Source: Aphanothece cf. minutissima CCALA 015 (GTDB lineage: Bacteria > Cyanobacteriota > Cyanobacteriia > PCC-6307 > Cyanobiaceae). From it: 64,000 nt of DNA. Made by a program: the position numbers and the translations under genes. The notes under the pieces were generated by a model. It searched no databases and was not told where the DNA came from. It was given only the letters and a program-made list of their open reading frames with translations. The stretch spans positions 248,001 to 312,000 of the forward strand of contig PVWP01000001.1 of assembly GCA_003003925.1 (NCBI GenBank), read 5' to 3'. Position 1 is the stretch's first letter; the number at the start of each line of letters is the position of its first letter. Positions 22,695 to 32,049 of this stretch are shown piece after piece.

Positions 22695-22998
22695 AAACGA
22701 CGACCACCCCCTACGACGTTGCCGAGGATCTACGAACACCGGAGGAGATGGCGGCTGACCTGGAAGCCTGCATCGAGGAGGCGGATGGTGATGCGGCCTT
22801 CATTGCCAAGGCCCTGGGCGGCATTGCACGGCCCAGGGGATGACCCAGGTGGCCAGAGACTCAGGGCTTTCTAGGGAGAGCGTCTACAAGGCGTTGTCTG
22901 GAGAGCGCAGTCCTGGCTTTGACACCATCCTGAAAGTGGTCACCGCCCTGGGTCTGAAGTTGAGCGCGAGCGTGCGAAGCGAAGCGGAGGTGACTTGA
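22691..22998 (+). pseudogene. frameshifted addiction-module antidote (HigA/HI1420-type)
   Basis: GTG 22691 opens VKTTTTPYDVAEDLRTPEEM..AFIAKALGGIARPRG and stops at TGA 22841-22843. In the +1 frame the reading continues from 22839 as MTQVARDSGLSRESVYKALS and then GERSPGFDTILKVVTALGLK to TGA 22998. Together these make a normal-length (about 100 residues) antidote protein with a Cro/C1-type helix-turn-helix, so one base was lost near 22831-22838 (expected IARAKGMTQVA). The toxin next to it is also broken, so the module is probably dead. Confidence 0.7.
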
Positions 22999-23051
22999 GC
23001 GTTGCCGACGAGGCGTAGGTCATGAAACGCTTCCTGTGGAGATGCGACACC

Positions 23052-23141
23052 TTCGAACAAACCCCTTGAGTGAACAGGCATCCAAGGGTTCACTTCAGGA
23101 AACAGATACTCTTGACCTGCCACCTAGGGGCAGCGTTAGCC
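23052..23141 (+). repeat. attC-like imperfect inverted repeat upstream of the ankyrin gene
   Basis: CCCCTTGAGTG (23062-23072) pairs with CACCTAGGGG (23121-23130) with one mismatch and one bulged base. The right end CCTGCCACCTAGGGGCAGCG (23116-23135) followed by TTAGCC closely matches the repeat end at 21909, and the right core GTTAGCC differs at one place from the attC consensus GTTRRRY. It ends 6 bases before ATG 23147, the usual position of attC relative to the next cassette gene. Confidence 0.45.
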
Positions 23142-23146
23142 ATCAC

Positions 23147-23890
23147 ATGAAGTCCGCCGATGACCTGCTAGCCGCCTTCGAATCACATTCGGTTGAGCGC
23201 ATCCGCGCCATCCTTGACACTGGATTCGACATTCAGGCTCCGATCAACGGGAAGTCTCCCGTCAACCACCTGGTAGAGATGTATTTCAGGTCGGATGCCT
23301 TTTCGGCATGCCTTCGCTTGCTGCTGGATCGAGGAGCCGTCCTGGAAGACCCAGACCTTGAACCAGTTCTCCTAAACGACCCGTCGGCCATCGAGGCTGC
23401 GGTGCGGGCAGACAGTAACCTCTTAGGCCACAAGGTGACACTGCCTTGCGCGTTCACGCCGTTAGTCGGAGCGTCGCTGCTCCACGTCGCAGCGGAGTAC
23501 GGACACATTGATGCGGCGGCCAAGCTGCTTGAGCTTGGCGCCGAAGTCGATGTGCGGGCTGACACTGATATCTTCGGTCTGAATGGTCATACCCCACTCT
23601 TCCACACGGTCAACTCCAACGCGAATCGGTCGGCGCGTGTCATGAGGCTGTTGCTGGAAGCGGGTGCCAGAGCGGATGTGCAACTGCGCGGCATCACTTG
23701 GGGCAAAGGCTTCGACTGGGAAACAACGTGCTTTGATGTCACTCCGGTCTCCTATGCCCAACTTGGTCTGCTGCCGCAGATGCAGCGAACTGAACACGAT
23801 AGCTACGCCAACGTGGTGGAGTTACTGCGTGCGTCTGATAGAGATATTCCTCCTCTCAACAACATACCAAATCGCTACCTCGCCCATTGA
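23147..23890 (+). CDS. ankyrin repeat protein
   Basis: A 247-residue protein with ankyrin repeats, clearest at about 20-65 (RIRAILDTGFDIQAPINGKS), 115-150 (GASLLHVAAEYGHIDAAAKL then LELGAEVDVRA) and 160-205 (GHTPLFHTVN..VMRLLLEAGARADVQ). It has no signal or membrane segment, so it is probably a cytoplasmic protein-binding scaffold. The start at ATG 23147 is preferred to an upstream frame because it begins at the first repeat helix (MKSADDLLAAFESHSV) and directly follows the attC-like site. The partner is unknown. Confidence 0.82.
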   Translation: MKSADDLLAAFESHSVERIRAILDTGFDIQAPINGKSPVNHLVEMYFRSDAFSACLRLLLDRGAVLEDPDLEPVLLNDPSAIEAAVRADSNLLGHKVTLPCAFTPLVGASLLHVAAEYGHIDAAAKLLELGAEVDVRADTDIFGLNGHTPLFHTVNSNANRSARVMRLLLEAGARADVQLRGITWGKGFDWETTCFDVTPVSYAQLGLLPQMQRTEHDSYANVVELLRASDRDIPPLNNIPNRYLAH

Positions 23891-23986
23891 TGCCGAACAC
23901 CTCGTTCAACCCTGACTCGCCAAAGCATGGTCAACTTGATCGTCAAGCCTTGGGCGACTACAATCCACACGTCCCGGAGACAAGCC

Positions 23987-24475
23987 ATGGCGGACCCGAG
24001 TCATCGAGTGGCGATCACGGTTGCGATCATCGGCTTGGCGGGCACACTGGGAGCTGCGCTCCTTTCAAACTGGGACAAGATCTTCAGTCGCGCCCCCCAA
24101 CCTAAAGTTGTGAATGAGGAGCTCTCCAAAAGGATCAAGCCCATCGAAGCTCCGGCCACCGTTCCAATACCAAAGATATCCGGCGTCTGGCGCGATAGTG
24201 ATAACCCGGACAATGGCACAAAGGTCTCCCAGGTCGACAGCAGCTTCGCGTTCAACCGTTGGGGCAGGTTGCCGAACGGTGTCCAATTTGAATCGTCCGG
24301 AACGGGCAGTCTTGTCGGGAATCGTCTGATGAGTCGGTATACGGCAAAATACCAGTCAGGCAAAATCTCGTCTGGCGAGTGCAACGGTTCCGTATCGGCG
24401 GGCGCGACTCGCATTGAACAGAGTTGCTCCGACTCGTTTCTTGGATTATTCACCACTATCGCGGAGCGTGAGTAG
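23987..24475 (+). CDS. hypothetical membrane-anchored protein
   Basis: A 162-residue protein with an N-terminal membrane anchor (VAITVAIIGLAGTLGAALLS) and a soluble region with an apparent beta-sandwich pattern (GVWRDSDNPDNGTKVSQVDS, SGTGSLVGNRLMSRYTAKYQ, CNGSVSAGATRIEQSCSDSF). Two cysteines near the end (SGECNG, EQSCSD) could form a disulfide, which points to an extracytoplasmic location. No family was recognised. ATG 23987 begins the anchor; the stretch between it and the ankyrin stop holds a weak hairpin (CTCGCCAAAG with CTTGGGCGA) of unknown meaning. Confidence 0.6.
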   Translation: MADPSHRVAITVAIIGLAGTLGAALLSNWDKIFSRAPQPKVVNEELSKRIKPIEAPATVPIPKISGVWRDSDNPDNGTKVSQVDSSFAFNRWGRLPNGVQFESSGTGSLVGNRLMSRYTAKYQSGKISSGECNGSVSAGATRIEQSCSDSFLGLFTTIAERE

Positions 24476-24571
24476 CGCGATCACACGCACACCGTTTTTG
24501 GCCAGACCTGACAGGCCCCTGGCGTGAACAGAGCAGCATCAGCGCACCGGCCTAACCTCAAACCAAGCCAG

Positions 24572-24856
24572 ATGTTCAGCCTCAGAGGACAGGTCCGCGT
24601 TACATCGCAGGGGCGCTCCGGCGATGTCGTCATCACCCTCCCTGATGGGGTGGTGCGCTTCTGGTGGGAATTCGGCGGTGGCACCTGCATCGCCATCGTC
24701 CAGGTTCCGGATGCGCAGCAGTGGCACCAGCAGGCCCTGCTCCATCCCTATCCGCGGGTCGCGTTTCTTGAGGCCCTGGCAGCGGAGGTATCGGCTCTGC
24801 AATGCCCCGGTGCAACCCACAAGATTTCCGAGAACTTCCTCGAATTCCACCACTGA
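24572..24856 (+). CDS. small hypothetical protein
   Basis: A 94-residue protein with an N-terminal beta-rich half (MFSLRGQVRVTSQGRSGDVV, ITLPDGVVRFWWEFGGG) and a helical second half (HPYPRVAFLEALAAEVSALQ). It has a compact, globular look without signal or membrane segments. It is convergent with valS, whose stop lies 28 bases away. The start at ATG 24572 begins the first strand; GTG 24524 would add 16 residues. No family was recognised. Confidence 0.55.
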   Translation: MFSLRGQVRVTSQGRSGDVVITLPDGVVRFWWEFGGGTCIAIVQVPDAQQWHQQALLHPYPRVAFLEALAAEVSALQCPGATHKISENFLEFHH

Positions 24857-24884
24857 AGGGTGCTCAGGCGTTGGCCGGACCCCC

Positions 24885-27704
24885 TCAGCCCAGATCCGCC
24901 AGCCGCTGCCGCGCCAGCGCCGCCTGGGCCTCCGCTTCGGCCAGGTTGGCCCGGCACTCGGCCACCACCTCCGGCGGCGCCTTGCCGGCGAAGTTGGGGT
25001 TGGCGAGGCGGCCGGCCAGGCCGGCGATCTCCTTGGTGGCCTTGGCGATGTCCTTCTCCAGGCGGGCCCGCAGGGCGTCGAGGTCGACCAGGCCCTCCAG
25101 GGGCAGCAGCACCTGCAGCTCGCCACTCACCGCCGCCAGGGCCCGGGCCGCCGGCCGCTCGGCGGCCGCCGCTGGATCCAGCACCGTCACGCTCTCCGCC
25201 TTGGTGAGGGTGGTGATGTCGTCGCTGCCCTCATTGAGCACCGCGGCCAGCTCCTGGCGGCCGGTGATGAACAGCACCGGAGCCCCCTGGGAGGGCTTGA
25301 GGCCCGCCACGGCCCGCAGGTTGCGCACCACCCGGATCGCCTCGATCAGCTCGGCGAACGACACCTCCAGACCTTCATCCAGGGCGGCCGCCTCGGCCGC
25401 CGGCCAGGGTTGCAGGGCGAGGAAGGTGCCCTCGGGGGCGCCGGTGAGCCCATGCCAGAGCTCCTCGCTCAGGTGGGGCATCAGCGGATGCAGCAGCACC
25501 AGCAGCTCCGCCAGCACCTTGGCCAGCACCTGCCGGGCCACCCGCTGGTCGGCCAGCACCTCGGCAGCGAGGGGCTCCCCTTCCACGGCGGGCCGTGGGT
25601 TGAGGCGCCGCTTGAGCAGCTCGATCGTCCAGTCGCAGACCTCGTTCCAGGCGAACTCGTAGAGCCCCTTGGCGGCTTCCCCCAGGCCGTAGCTGGCGTA
25701 GCGCTCGGCCGTTTCCCGCTTGACCCGCTCCAGCCGCGACAGGATCCAGCGGTCGGCGAGCTGCAGCTGCGCGGGGTCCGGAGCGCCCAGGCTGGCGGGC
25801 GTTTCACCGCCCAGGTTCATCAGGGCGAAGCGGGTGGCGTTCCAGAGCTTGTTGGCGAAGTTGCGCGCCGCCTCCACCGTGGCCGAGCTGCCGTCGCTGC
25901 GGTCGTAGTCGAGGCGGATGTCCTGGCCGGCGCCGGCCACCTCCCGCACCAGGGCGAAGCGCAGGGCATCGGCGCCGTAGCGCTCGATCAGCGGCAGCGG
26001 ATCGATGCCGTTGCCGGCGCTCTTGCTCATCTTGCGGTTGTTCTCATCCCGCACCAGGCCGTGGATCATCACGTCGGCGAAGGGCATCCAGGCCTTGCCG
26101 GCGCCGAGGGGCTGCATGGCGCCGGCCAGCATCGTCATGCGGGCCACCCAGAAGAAGATGATGTCGAAGCCCGTCACCAGCACGCTGGTGGGGTACCAGC
26201 GGGCCAGATCGGCGGCCTTGCCCTCGGGCCAGCCCAGGGTGGAGAAGGGCCACAGGCCGCTGGAGAACCAGGTGTCGAGCACGTCCGGGTCCTGCTCCAG
26301 CTGCAGCTCCCGGCCGGCGGCCAGGGCCGCCGCGCCGAACTGCGCCTCCGCCTTGGCGGCGGCCTCCGCGGCATCCCGGGCCACCACGTACGGCGTGGCC
26401 TCGGTGATCACGCCGCCCGTCTCGCTGACCACGAACCAGGCGGGGATGCGGTGGCCCCACCAGAGCTGGCGGCTGATGCACCAGTCGCGGATGTCGGTGA
26501 GCCAGTCGCGGTAGACCTTCTCCCAGCGCTCCGGCACGAAGCGGGGCGCGCCGCCCTCGAGGGCCTGCCGGCAGCGGGCGGCCAGCGGCTCGGCCTTCAC
26601 GAACCACTGGGTGGAGAGCAGGGGCTCCACCGGCACCTTGCCCCGATCCGAGAACGGCACGCTGTGGCGGTGGGGCTCCACCTTCACCAGGAACCCCTCC
26701 GCCTCCATCGCCGCCACCACCGCCGCTCGGGCCTCGAAGCGGTCCAGGCCGGCGAAGCGCCCCGCCGCCGCGTTCATGCTGCCGTCCTTGGCCATCACCG
26801 TGATCAAGGGCAGGCCGTGGCGGCTGCCGATGGCGAAGTCGTTGGGGTCGTGGGCGGGGGTCACCTTGACGCAGCCCGTGCCGAAGGCCGGATCCACGTG
26901 CTCATCCGCAACGATCGGGATCTGGCGTCCCACCAGGGGCAGGGTGATCGTCTGGCCCACCAGGGCGGCGTAGCGCGGGTCGCTGGGGTGCACGGCCACG
27001 CCGGTGTCCCCCAGCAGGGTTTCGGGGCGGGTGGTGGCCACCACCAGGTGGTCGGTGCCGTCGGCGGCGGGGCCGCCGTTGAGCGGATAGCGGAAATGCC
27101 ACAGGTGGCCGTCGAGCTCCTTCATCTCCACCTCCAGGTCGCTCACCGCCGATCCCGAGGCCGGACACCAGTTCACCAGGTACTCGCCGCGGTAGATCAG
27201 CCCCTCCTCATGCAGCCGCACGAAGGCCTCCGCCACCGCCGCGCTCAGGCCCGGATCCAGGGTGAAGCGCTCCCGGCGCCAGTCCACCGAGTAACCCAGC
27301 CGGCGCAGCTGGCCCACGATCGTGCCGCCGCTCTCCCCCTTCCAGCTCCAGGCCCGCTCCAGGAAGGCGTCGCGGCCCAGATCCTCCTTGCTGCCGCCTT
27401 CGGCCTTGATCTGCTTCTCCAGCAGCGTCTGCACCGCGATCGAAGCGTGGTCGGTGCCGGGCAGGCAGAGCACGTTCTTCCCCTGCAGGCGCTGGAAGCG
27501 CACGATCGTGTCGATCAGGGCCGTCTCGAAGCCGTGGCCCATGTGCAGGCTGCCGGTCACGTTCGGCGGCGGGATCACCACCGAGAACGGTTCACCCGGC
27601 GCCTCCGGATCGGGGTGGAAGGCGCCGGCCTCCTCCCAGGCCGCCTGCCAGCGCACCTCGGTGGCGGCCGGGTCGTAGGTCTTGGGCAGGGAGGACTCGG
27701 TCAC
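24885..27704 (-). CDS. valS: valyl-tRNA synthetase
   Basis: A 939-residue class I aminoacyl-tRNA synthetase that charges tRNA-Val. HIGH appears as HMGH (54-57) after PPNVTGSL, and KMSKS at 558-562 ([15 protein letters not shown]). The editing domain lies between (about 190-350: [20 protein letters not shown]). The C-terminus ends in the ValRS coiled coil ([20 protein letters not shown] to [20 protein letters not shown]). Full length and intact. The gene is flanked on its 3' side by the accessory cassette stretch, so it marks the right border of that region. Confidence 0.97.
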   Translation of the reverse strand: MTESSLPKTYDPAATEVRWQAAWEEAGAFHPDPEAPGEPFSVVIPPPNVTGSLHMGHGFETALIDTIVRFQRLQGKNVLCLPGTDHASIAVQTLLEKQIKAEGGSKEDLGRDAFLERAWSWKGESGGTIVGQLRRLGYSVDWRRERFTLDPGLSAAVAEAFVRLHEEGLIYRGEYLVNWCPASGSAVSDLEVEMKELDGHLWHFRYPLNGGPAADGTDHLVVATTRPETLLGDTGVAVHPSDPRYAALVGQTITLPLVGRQIPIVADEHVDPAFGTGCVKVTPAHDPNDFAIGSRHGLPLITVMAKDGSMNAAAGRFAGLDRFEARAAVVAAMEAEGFLVKVEPHRHSVPFSDRGKVPVEPLLSTQWFVKAEPLAARCRQALEGGAPRFVPERWEKVYRDWLTDIRDWCISRQLWWGHRIPAWFVVSETGGVITEATPYVVARDAAEAAAKAEAQFGAAALAAGRELQLEQDPDVLDTWFSSGLWPFSTLGWPEGKAADLARWYPTSVLVTGFDIIFFWVARMTMLAGAMQPLGAGKAWMPFADVMIHGLVRDENNRKMSKSAGNGIDPLPLIERYGADALRFALVREVAGAGQDIRLDYDRSDGSSATVEAARNFANKLWNATRFALMNLGGETPASLGAPDPAQLQLADRWILSRLERVKRETAERYASYGLGEAAKGLYEFAWNEVCDWTIELLKRRLNPRPAVEGEPLAAEVLADQRVARQVLAKVLAELLVLLHPLMPHLSEELWHGLTGAPEGTFLALQPWPAAEAAALDEGLEVSFAELIEAIRVVRNLRAVAGLKPSQGAPVLFITGRQELAAVLNEGSDDITTLTKAESVTVLDPAAAAERPAARALAAVSGELQVLLPLEGLVDLDALRARLEKDIAKATKEIAGLAGRLANPNFAGKAPPEVVAECRANLAEAEAQAALARQRLADLG

Positions 27705-27750
27705 GGGCTGGGCGCGGGCAGTGGGCCCATGGTCTCAAAGCGGTCGTGGC

Positions 27751-28800
27751 TCAGCGCCGTGGCTCAGCCCCCGGCTCCGGCTCCAGCTCCACCCGGTTGC
27801 GGCCCAGCTCCTTGGCCCGGTACAGCACCTGGTCCAGCCGATGGAACCAGGCCTCGGCGGACTCCAGGGGCCGTCGCTGCACCACCCCGGAGCTGATCGT
27901 CACCCGTCCCACCACCCCGAAGGGCTCCGCCTCCACCCGCCGCCGCAGCCGTTCGGCCATCTGATGGGCCTGCCCGGCCGTGCAGCGGGGCAGCAGCACC
28001 AGGAACTCCTCGCCGCCCCAGCGGCCGACGCCGTCGCAACTGCGCAGCAGGGCTGCCACCCGTCGCCCCAGCTCCACCAGCACCAGGTCGCCGGCCAGAT
28101 GGCCGAACCGGTCGTTGACATCCTTGAAGTGATCGATGTCGAAGAGCACCAGCGACAGGACATCGCCGTAGCGGTCGGCGCGGTCGATCTCGCGGCGCAC
28201 CCGCTCATCCAGCTCCCGCCGGTTCCAGAGCCCGGTGAGGCCATCGGTGGTGGCCAGCCGCTCCAGCGCCCGGTTGGCGGCCAGCAACGCCCGATTGGCC
28301 GCCTCGGCGTCCGCCCGGGCCTGCTGCAGTTCGAGCGCCGTGCGCTTGCGCTCCGTGATGTCCCGGCTGACCCCCAGCAGCTCCAGGAAGGCCCCCTGCT
28401 CATCCAGCACCGGCAGGGCGATCACATCCATCCAGACGGTGGAACCGTCGCGGCAGTAGTACTCCAGCTCGCCGCGGAAGGACTGGGGCGGTCGGCCGGC
28501 CCGCAGGTCCTCGACCAGCTGGCTGAAGTAACCCAGGGAGATCGCCAGGGAGTCGGGTGGGTGGATCTGCTCGATCGGCTGGGCCATCGCCTCCTCCGGC
28601 GTCAGGCCCCTGAGGCTCTCCACGGCCTGGCTCACCGAGGTGATCGTGCCATCGGCGGCCATGGTCCAGATCACATCCCTGGCGTTCTCGGCCAGAAGCC
28701 GATGGCGCTCCTCGATCAGGCGCCGTTCCCGCTCGGCGGCGCCGATCCACCCGTCAGCAGGGCTGTCCGGATCGGACCGTGGCGCTCCGATGGCCGACAC
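27751..28800 (-). CDS. PAS domain diguanylate cyclase
   Basis: A 349-residue signalling protein. A PAS domain (about 33-150: ENARDVIWTMAADGTITSVS, GVSRDITERKR as the PAC end) and a coiled linker precede a GGDEF domain (about 183-340). The active site is GGEEF (262-266) and an RxxD inhibitory site (Arg253-Asp256, RSCD) lies at the proper spacing, so it should make c-di-GMP and be product-inhibited. There is no membrane segment. The PilZ-type cellulose synthase at 8.4-10.6 kb is a plausible downstream target. The ligand sensed by the PAS domain is unknown. Confidence 0.92.
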   Translation of the reverse strand: MSAIGAPRSDPDSPADGWIGAAERERRLIEERHRLLAENARDVIWTMAADGTITSVSQAVESLRGLTPEEAMAQPIEQIHPPDSLAISLGYFSQLVEDLRAGRPPQSFRGELEYYCRDGSTVWMDVIALPVLDEQGAFLELLGVSRDITERKRTALELQQARADAEAANRALLAANRALERLATTDGLTGLWNRRELDERVRREIDRADRYGDVLSLVLFDIDHFKDVNDRFGHLAGDLVLVELGRRVAALLRSCDGVGRWGGEEFLVLLPRCTAGQAHQMAERLRRRVEAEPFGVVGRVTISSGVVQRRPLESAEAWFHRLDQVLYRAKELGRNRVELEPEPGAEPRR

Positions 28801-28918
28801 GGGACGGATCAGAGGGTCTCTGCATCATCGACACCCCCCGGCCCCCCCGATTCGCGGCGCGGAAAACGTTCACGCGGAGCGCGGCTCTGGAGCCACCCGG
28901 TCCCCGTAGCCTCCTCCC

Positions 28919-30082
28919 ATGGCAGACGGCTGGGAATCACGGCTGGAACGCTGGCGGCAGGCGGGCCTGATCGATCCGGCCGGAGTCGAGGCGATCCTGG
29001 CCTGGGAGAGGGCCCAGCCGGGTCGCCGCCGGCTGCGGGTGCCGGTGCTGGTGGCCGTCGCCCTGGGCGGCGTGCTGGTGGCCGCCGGACTGCTGCTGTT
29101 CGTCTCCACCCACTGGCAGGCCCTCGGGCCCGGGCAGCGCTTCGGGCTGCTGCTGGCCCTGGTGGTGGGTCTGCACGGGGGCGGCGCCGCCCTCGAGAAC
29201 CGCTTCCCGCCCCTGGCGGTGAGCCTGCACGGCGTGGGCACGGTGACGCTGGGGGCGGGCCTGTTCCTGGCGGGCCAGCTGTTCCACCTCGAGGCCCACT
29301 GGCCCCTGGGGCTGCTGCTCTGGGCCATCGGCGCGGGCCTGGGCTGGGCCCTGCTGCGCCAGTGGCCCCAGCTGGCGCTGCTGGCCCTGCTGGGGCCGGC
29401 CTGGCTGGTCGCTGAATGGCAGCGGGCCGTCGATGCCGCCACCGAGGGACTGCAGCGGGGATCCGGGGATCCGACGGTCGTGCTGGCCCCGGCGGCGGGC
29501 CTGCTGCTGCTCAGCCTCTGTTATCTGGCGGCGCCGGCGGGGGCGGGCGCCGTCCCGGCGCCGCGGCGGGTGCTGCTCTGGCTCGGCGGGCTGGGCCTGC
29601 TGCCGACGGGCCTGCTCTGGCAGCTGTTCAGCCACGGGGGCCCCACCTCCGCCCCCCTGCCCCTGCCCCTGGCGGCCGTCGGCTGGGCGGTCGCCCTGGG
29701 GGCACCGCTGCTGCTGGGCCTGCGCCTGCGGGGCCGGCGCGCCTGGCCTCTGGCGGTGGCGATCGGCTGGCTGCTCCCCGGGGTGGCGCTGGCCTGGTCC
29801 ACCCACCAGGACGCCGGGGTGTTCCCCTATCTGTGGTGGGCCGTCGGCGGCCTGCTGCTGGTGGCCTGGGGCGTGATGGAGGGCCGCTCCGAGCGGGTCA
29901 ACCTCGGCGCCGCCCTGATCGCCATCGACGTGCTGGCCTTCTACGTGTCCCAGGTGATGGACAGCCTCGGCCGCTCCGCCAGCCTGATCGGCCTGGGGGT
30001 GCTGTTCCTCGGCGGCGGCTGGGGCCTGGAGCTGCTGCGCCGCCGGCTCGTGGCCCGCGCCGTTGGCCGGGGGACCCCATGA
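28919..30082 (+). CDS. DUF2157 multi-spanning membrane protein
   Basis: A 387-residue membrane protein. The N-terminal soluble segment (RLERWRQAGLIDPAGVEAIL) is the DUF2157 hallmark, followed by about ten to twelve hydrophobic helices, for example LVAVALGGVLVAAGLLLFVS and LIGLGVLFLGGGWGLELLRR. The function of the family is unknown. It overlaps the next gene by 4 bases (ATGA at 30079-30082), and DUF2157/DUF4401 membrane proteins are commonly paired with GDYXXLXY-type proteins, as here. Confidence 0.85.
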   Translation: MADGWESRLERWRQAGLIDPAGVEAILAWERAQPGRRRLRVPVLVAVALGGVLVAAGLLLFVSTHWQALGPGQRFGLLLALVVGLHGGGAALENRFPPLAVSLHGVGTVTLGAGLFLAGQLFHLEAHWPLGLLLWAIGAGLGWALLRQWPQLALLALLGPAWLVAEWQRAVDAATEGLQRGSGDPTVVLAPAAGLLLLSLCYLAAPAGAGAVPAPRRVLLWLGGLGLLPTGLLWQLFSHGGPTSAPLPLPLAAVGWAVALGAPLLLGLRLRGRRAWPLAVAIGWLLPGVALAWSTHQDAGVFPYLWWAVGGLLLVAWGVMEGRSERVNLGAALIAIDVLAFYVSQVMDSLGRSASLIGLGVLFLGGGWGLELLRRRLVARAVGRGTP

Positions 30083-30588
30083 TCCCCGGGCCGGGGCGCG
30101 GCCTGCTGCTGGCCCTGCTGCAGGGCGGGCTGCTGCTGAGCCTGGCAGGCCAGCTGCTGCTGGATCGGGCCACCCGGCCCCGGGGCTGGATCCTGAGCGA
30201 GCCGGTGGATCCCCACCTGCCGATCCGGGGGCGCTACGTGAACCTGGCCCTGCTGGTGCCGGCCCCCGAGGTGCCGGCCGGCCAGGCCAGGCCCTGGTCG
30301 GGGGAGCGGCTGGTGCTGCGCAGCGAGGCCGACCGGGTGCGGGCCGAGCTGGCCGGACCCGCCACCCCCCGCTCCAAGAGCCTGCCGGCGACACCGCAGG
30401 GCGAAGGCTGGCGCCTGGGGCCGTCGGTCGCATACTTCATCCCGCCCGGGGTGGCGGATCCCTCCCGTCGCCCGGCCGGCGAGCAGCTCTGGGTGGAGGT
30501 GACCCTGCCGGCCCAGGGTCCGCCGCGGCCGATCCGGCTGGGGGTACGGCGGGGCGACGGGCCGATCACCCCCCTGGAGCTGCGCTGA
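30079..30588 (+). CDS. GDYXXLXY-domain-like protein
   Basis: A 169-residue protein with one N-terminal hydrophobic helix (LLLALLQGGLLLSLAGQLLL) and an extracytoplasmic beta-rich domain. The family signature GDYxxLxY appears as IRGRYVNLAL, with Asp replaced by Arg, followed by VAYFIPPG and WVEVTLPAQG. It is translationally coupled to the DUF2157 gene, and the two probably form a membrane complex of unknown role. Confidence 0.75.
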   Translation: MIPGPGRGLLLALLQGGLLLSLAGQLLLDRATRPRGWILSEPVDPHLPIRGRYVNLALLVPAPEVPAGQARPWSGERLVLRSEADRVRAELAGPATPRSKSLPATPQGEGWRLGPSVAYFIPPGVADPSRRPAGEQLWVEVTLPAQGPPRPIRLGVRRGDGPITPLELR

Positions 30589-30638
30589 AGCTGGCCGTGG
30601 ACACAGCCCGGCCCCGGCAGCCCGCCTAACGTCCGCCG

Positions 30639-32033
30639 ATGGCCACCGCCCCGCCGCTGGAGTTCCTGCCCCCCCGCCTGGATGGTCGGGTGCTGGCGCT
30701 GGGCCGGCTGGTGCTGCCGCTCTGGCTGCGGTGGCGCAGCCGGATCGCGGCGGTGGAGGTGGAGGGCATGGCCACGCTGGTGGAGGCGATGCGCTCCTTC
30801 CAGGCCGGGGAGAGCCGGTTGCTGCTCGCCTTCCGCCACCCGAGCCTCGACGATCCCCTGAGCATGGCCCGGCTGCTGTGGGTGGAGCTGGCCCGGGCCG
30901 GCCGGCGGCAGGGCCTGCGCTTCGATCCGGCCCCCACCGGCCAGTTCCTGTTCGACCGCGGCATCCCCCTCTGGGCCGGGCCGACCATGGGGTGGCTGTT
31001 CACCCACCTGGGGGGCGCCTCGATCCAGCGCAGCAAGCTGGATCTGCCCGCCCTGCGCACGGCCCGGAAGCTGCTGCTGGAGGGACCCCACCCCTTCGCC
31101 CTGGCGCCGGAGGGGGCCACCAACGGCCACAACGAACGCCTCAGCCCCCTGGAGCCCGGCACCGCCCAGCTCGCCTTCTGGACGGCCGCCGACCTGGCCG
31201 AGGCCGGACGCCATGAACGGATGGATCTGCTGCCGATCGGTCTGCAGTACAGCTTCATCGAGCCGGTCTGGGGGCCGATCGAGGCCCTGCTCTGCCGCCT
31301 GGAGGAGGGGGCCGGCCTGAGCCCCGATCCCGGCCACGACCTTGACCCCACCCGACTGCATGGGCGGCTGGTGCGCCTCGGGGAGCGGATGCTCGAGCAG
31401 ATGGAGGCCTTCTACCGCGACAAGGTGCACCTGGCCCTGCCCGAGGCGTGCGCTCCCGCCGCGGCCACCGCCGCAGACAGCGCCGACCCGGAGTCCACCC
31501 CCGGCTTCGGCCCCCGGCTGCAGCGACTCATGGATCTGGCCCTGCGGCGGGTGGAGCAGTCCTTCGGGATGCAGCCCTGCGGCAGCCTCACCGACCGCTG
31601 CCGGCGCCTGGAGCAGGCCGGCTGGGATCGGCTCTACCCCGCCCGGCCCCCCGACGCCGAGCCCCCCAGCCCCCTGGCCCTGGCCCTGGCCGACCGGCTG
31701 GCGGAGGAGACCGGGGCCCAGCTGTGGCACATGCGTGTGGTGGAGTCCTTCGTCGCCGTGAGCGGCAGCTATGTGCGGGAGCGGCCGAGCCAGGAGCGCT
31801 TCGCCGACACCCTGCTGCTGCTCTGGGACACCCAGTGCCGGATCCAGGGCCAGACCGCCAACCAGCGCCCCCGGCTGGGGCGCCGGAAAGTGCGGATCAG
31901 CATCGACCGGCCGATCAGGGTGGATGGGCGCCTGGCCGACTACCGCCGGGATCGGCGCCGGGCGGTGCAGGCCCTCACCGAGGAGCTGCAGCAGCGCCTG
32001 GAGGGGCTGATCGTGCCCTCGCCCCTGGACTGA
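30639..32033 (+). CDS. PlsC-like 1-acylglycerol-3-phosphate acyltransferase domain protein
   Basis: A 464-residue protein. The acyltransferase HX4D motif is in FRHPSLDDP (His67, Asp72); LFDRGIPLWAGPTMGWLF and FALAPEGATNGHNE correspond to the later glycerol-phosphate-binding blocks. About 200 extra C-terminal residues (from ACAPAAATAADS on) are helical and not part of the catalytic domain. It is longer than typical PlsC (about 250) and lacks a strong N-terminal membrane helix. It should transfer fatty acyl groups to a lysophospholipid or related acceptor; the acceptor is not certain. Confidence 0.85.
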   Translation: MATAPPLEFLPPRLDGRVLALGRLVLPLWLRWRSRIAAVEVEGMATLVEAMRSFQAGESRLLLAFRHPSLDDPLSMARLLWVELARAGRRQGLRFDPAPTGQFLFDRGIPLWAGPTMGWLFTHLGGASIQRSKLDLPALRTARKLLLEGPHPFALAPEGATNGHNERLSPLEPGTAQLAFWTAADLAEAGRHERMDLLPIGLQYSFIEPVWGPIEALLCRLEEGAGLSPDPGHDLDPTRLHGRLVRLGERMLEQMEAFYRDKVHLALPEACAPAAATAADSADPESTPGFGPRLQRLMDLALRRVEQSFGMQPCGSLTDRCRRLEQAGWDRLYPARPPDAEPPSPLALALADRLAEETGAQLWHMRVVESFVAVSGSYVRERPSQERFADTLLLLWDTQCRIQGQTANQRPRLGRRKVRISIDRPIRVDGRLADYRRDRRRAVQALTEELQQRLEGLIVPSPLD

Positions 32034-32049
32034 CCACCGGACCGGGGCC

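Noticed and set aside
22691..22998. Programmed frameshift in the antidote gene
   Set aside because: There is no slippery heptamer or following structure at the break, and the partner toxin is also broken, so a simple one-base loss is more likely.
23885..23975. A third attC-like site behind the ankyrin gene
   Set aside because: A hairpin (CTCGCCAAAG with CTTGGGCGA) exists but the flanks lack the GTTRRRY/RYYYAAC cores and do not match the shared right end of the other two repeats.
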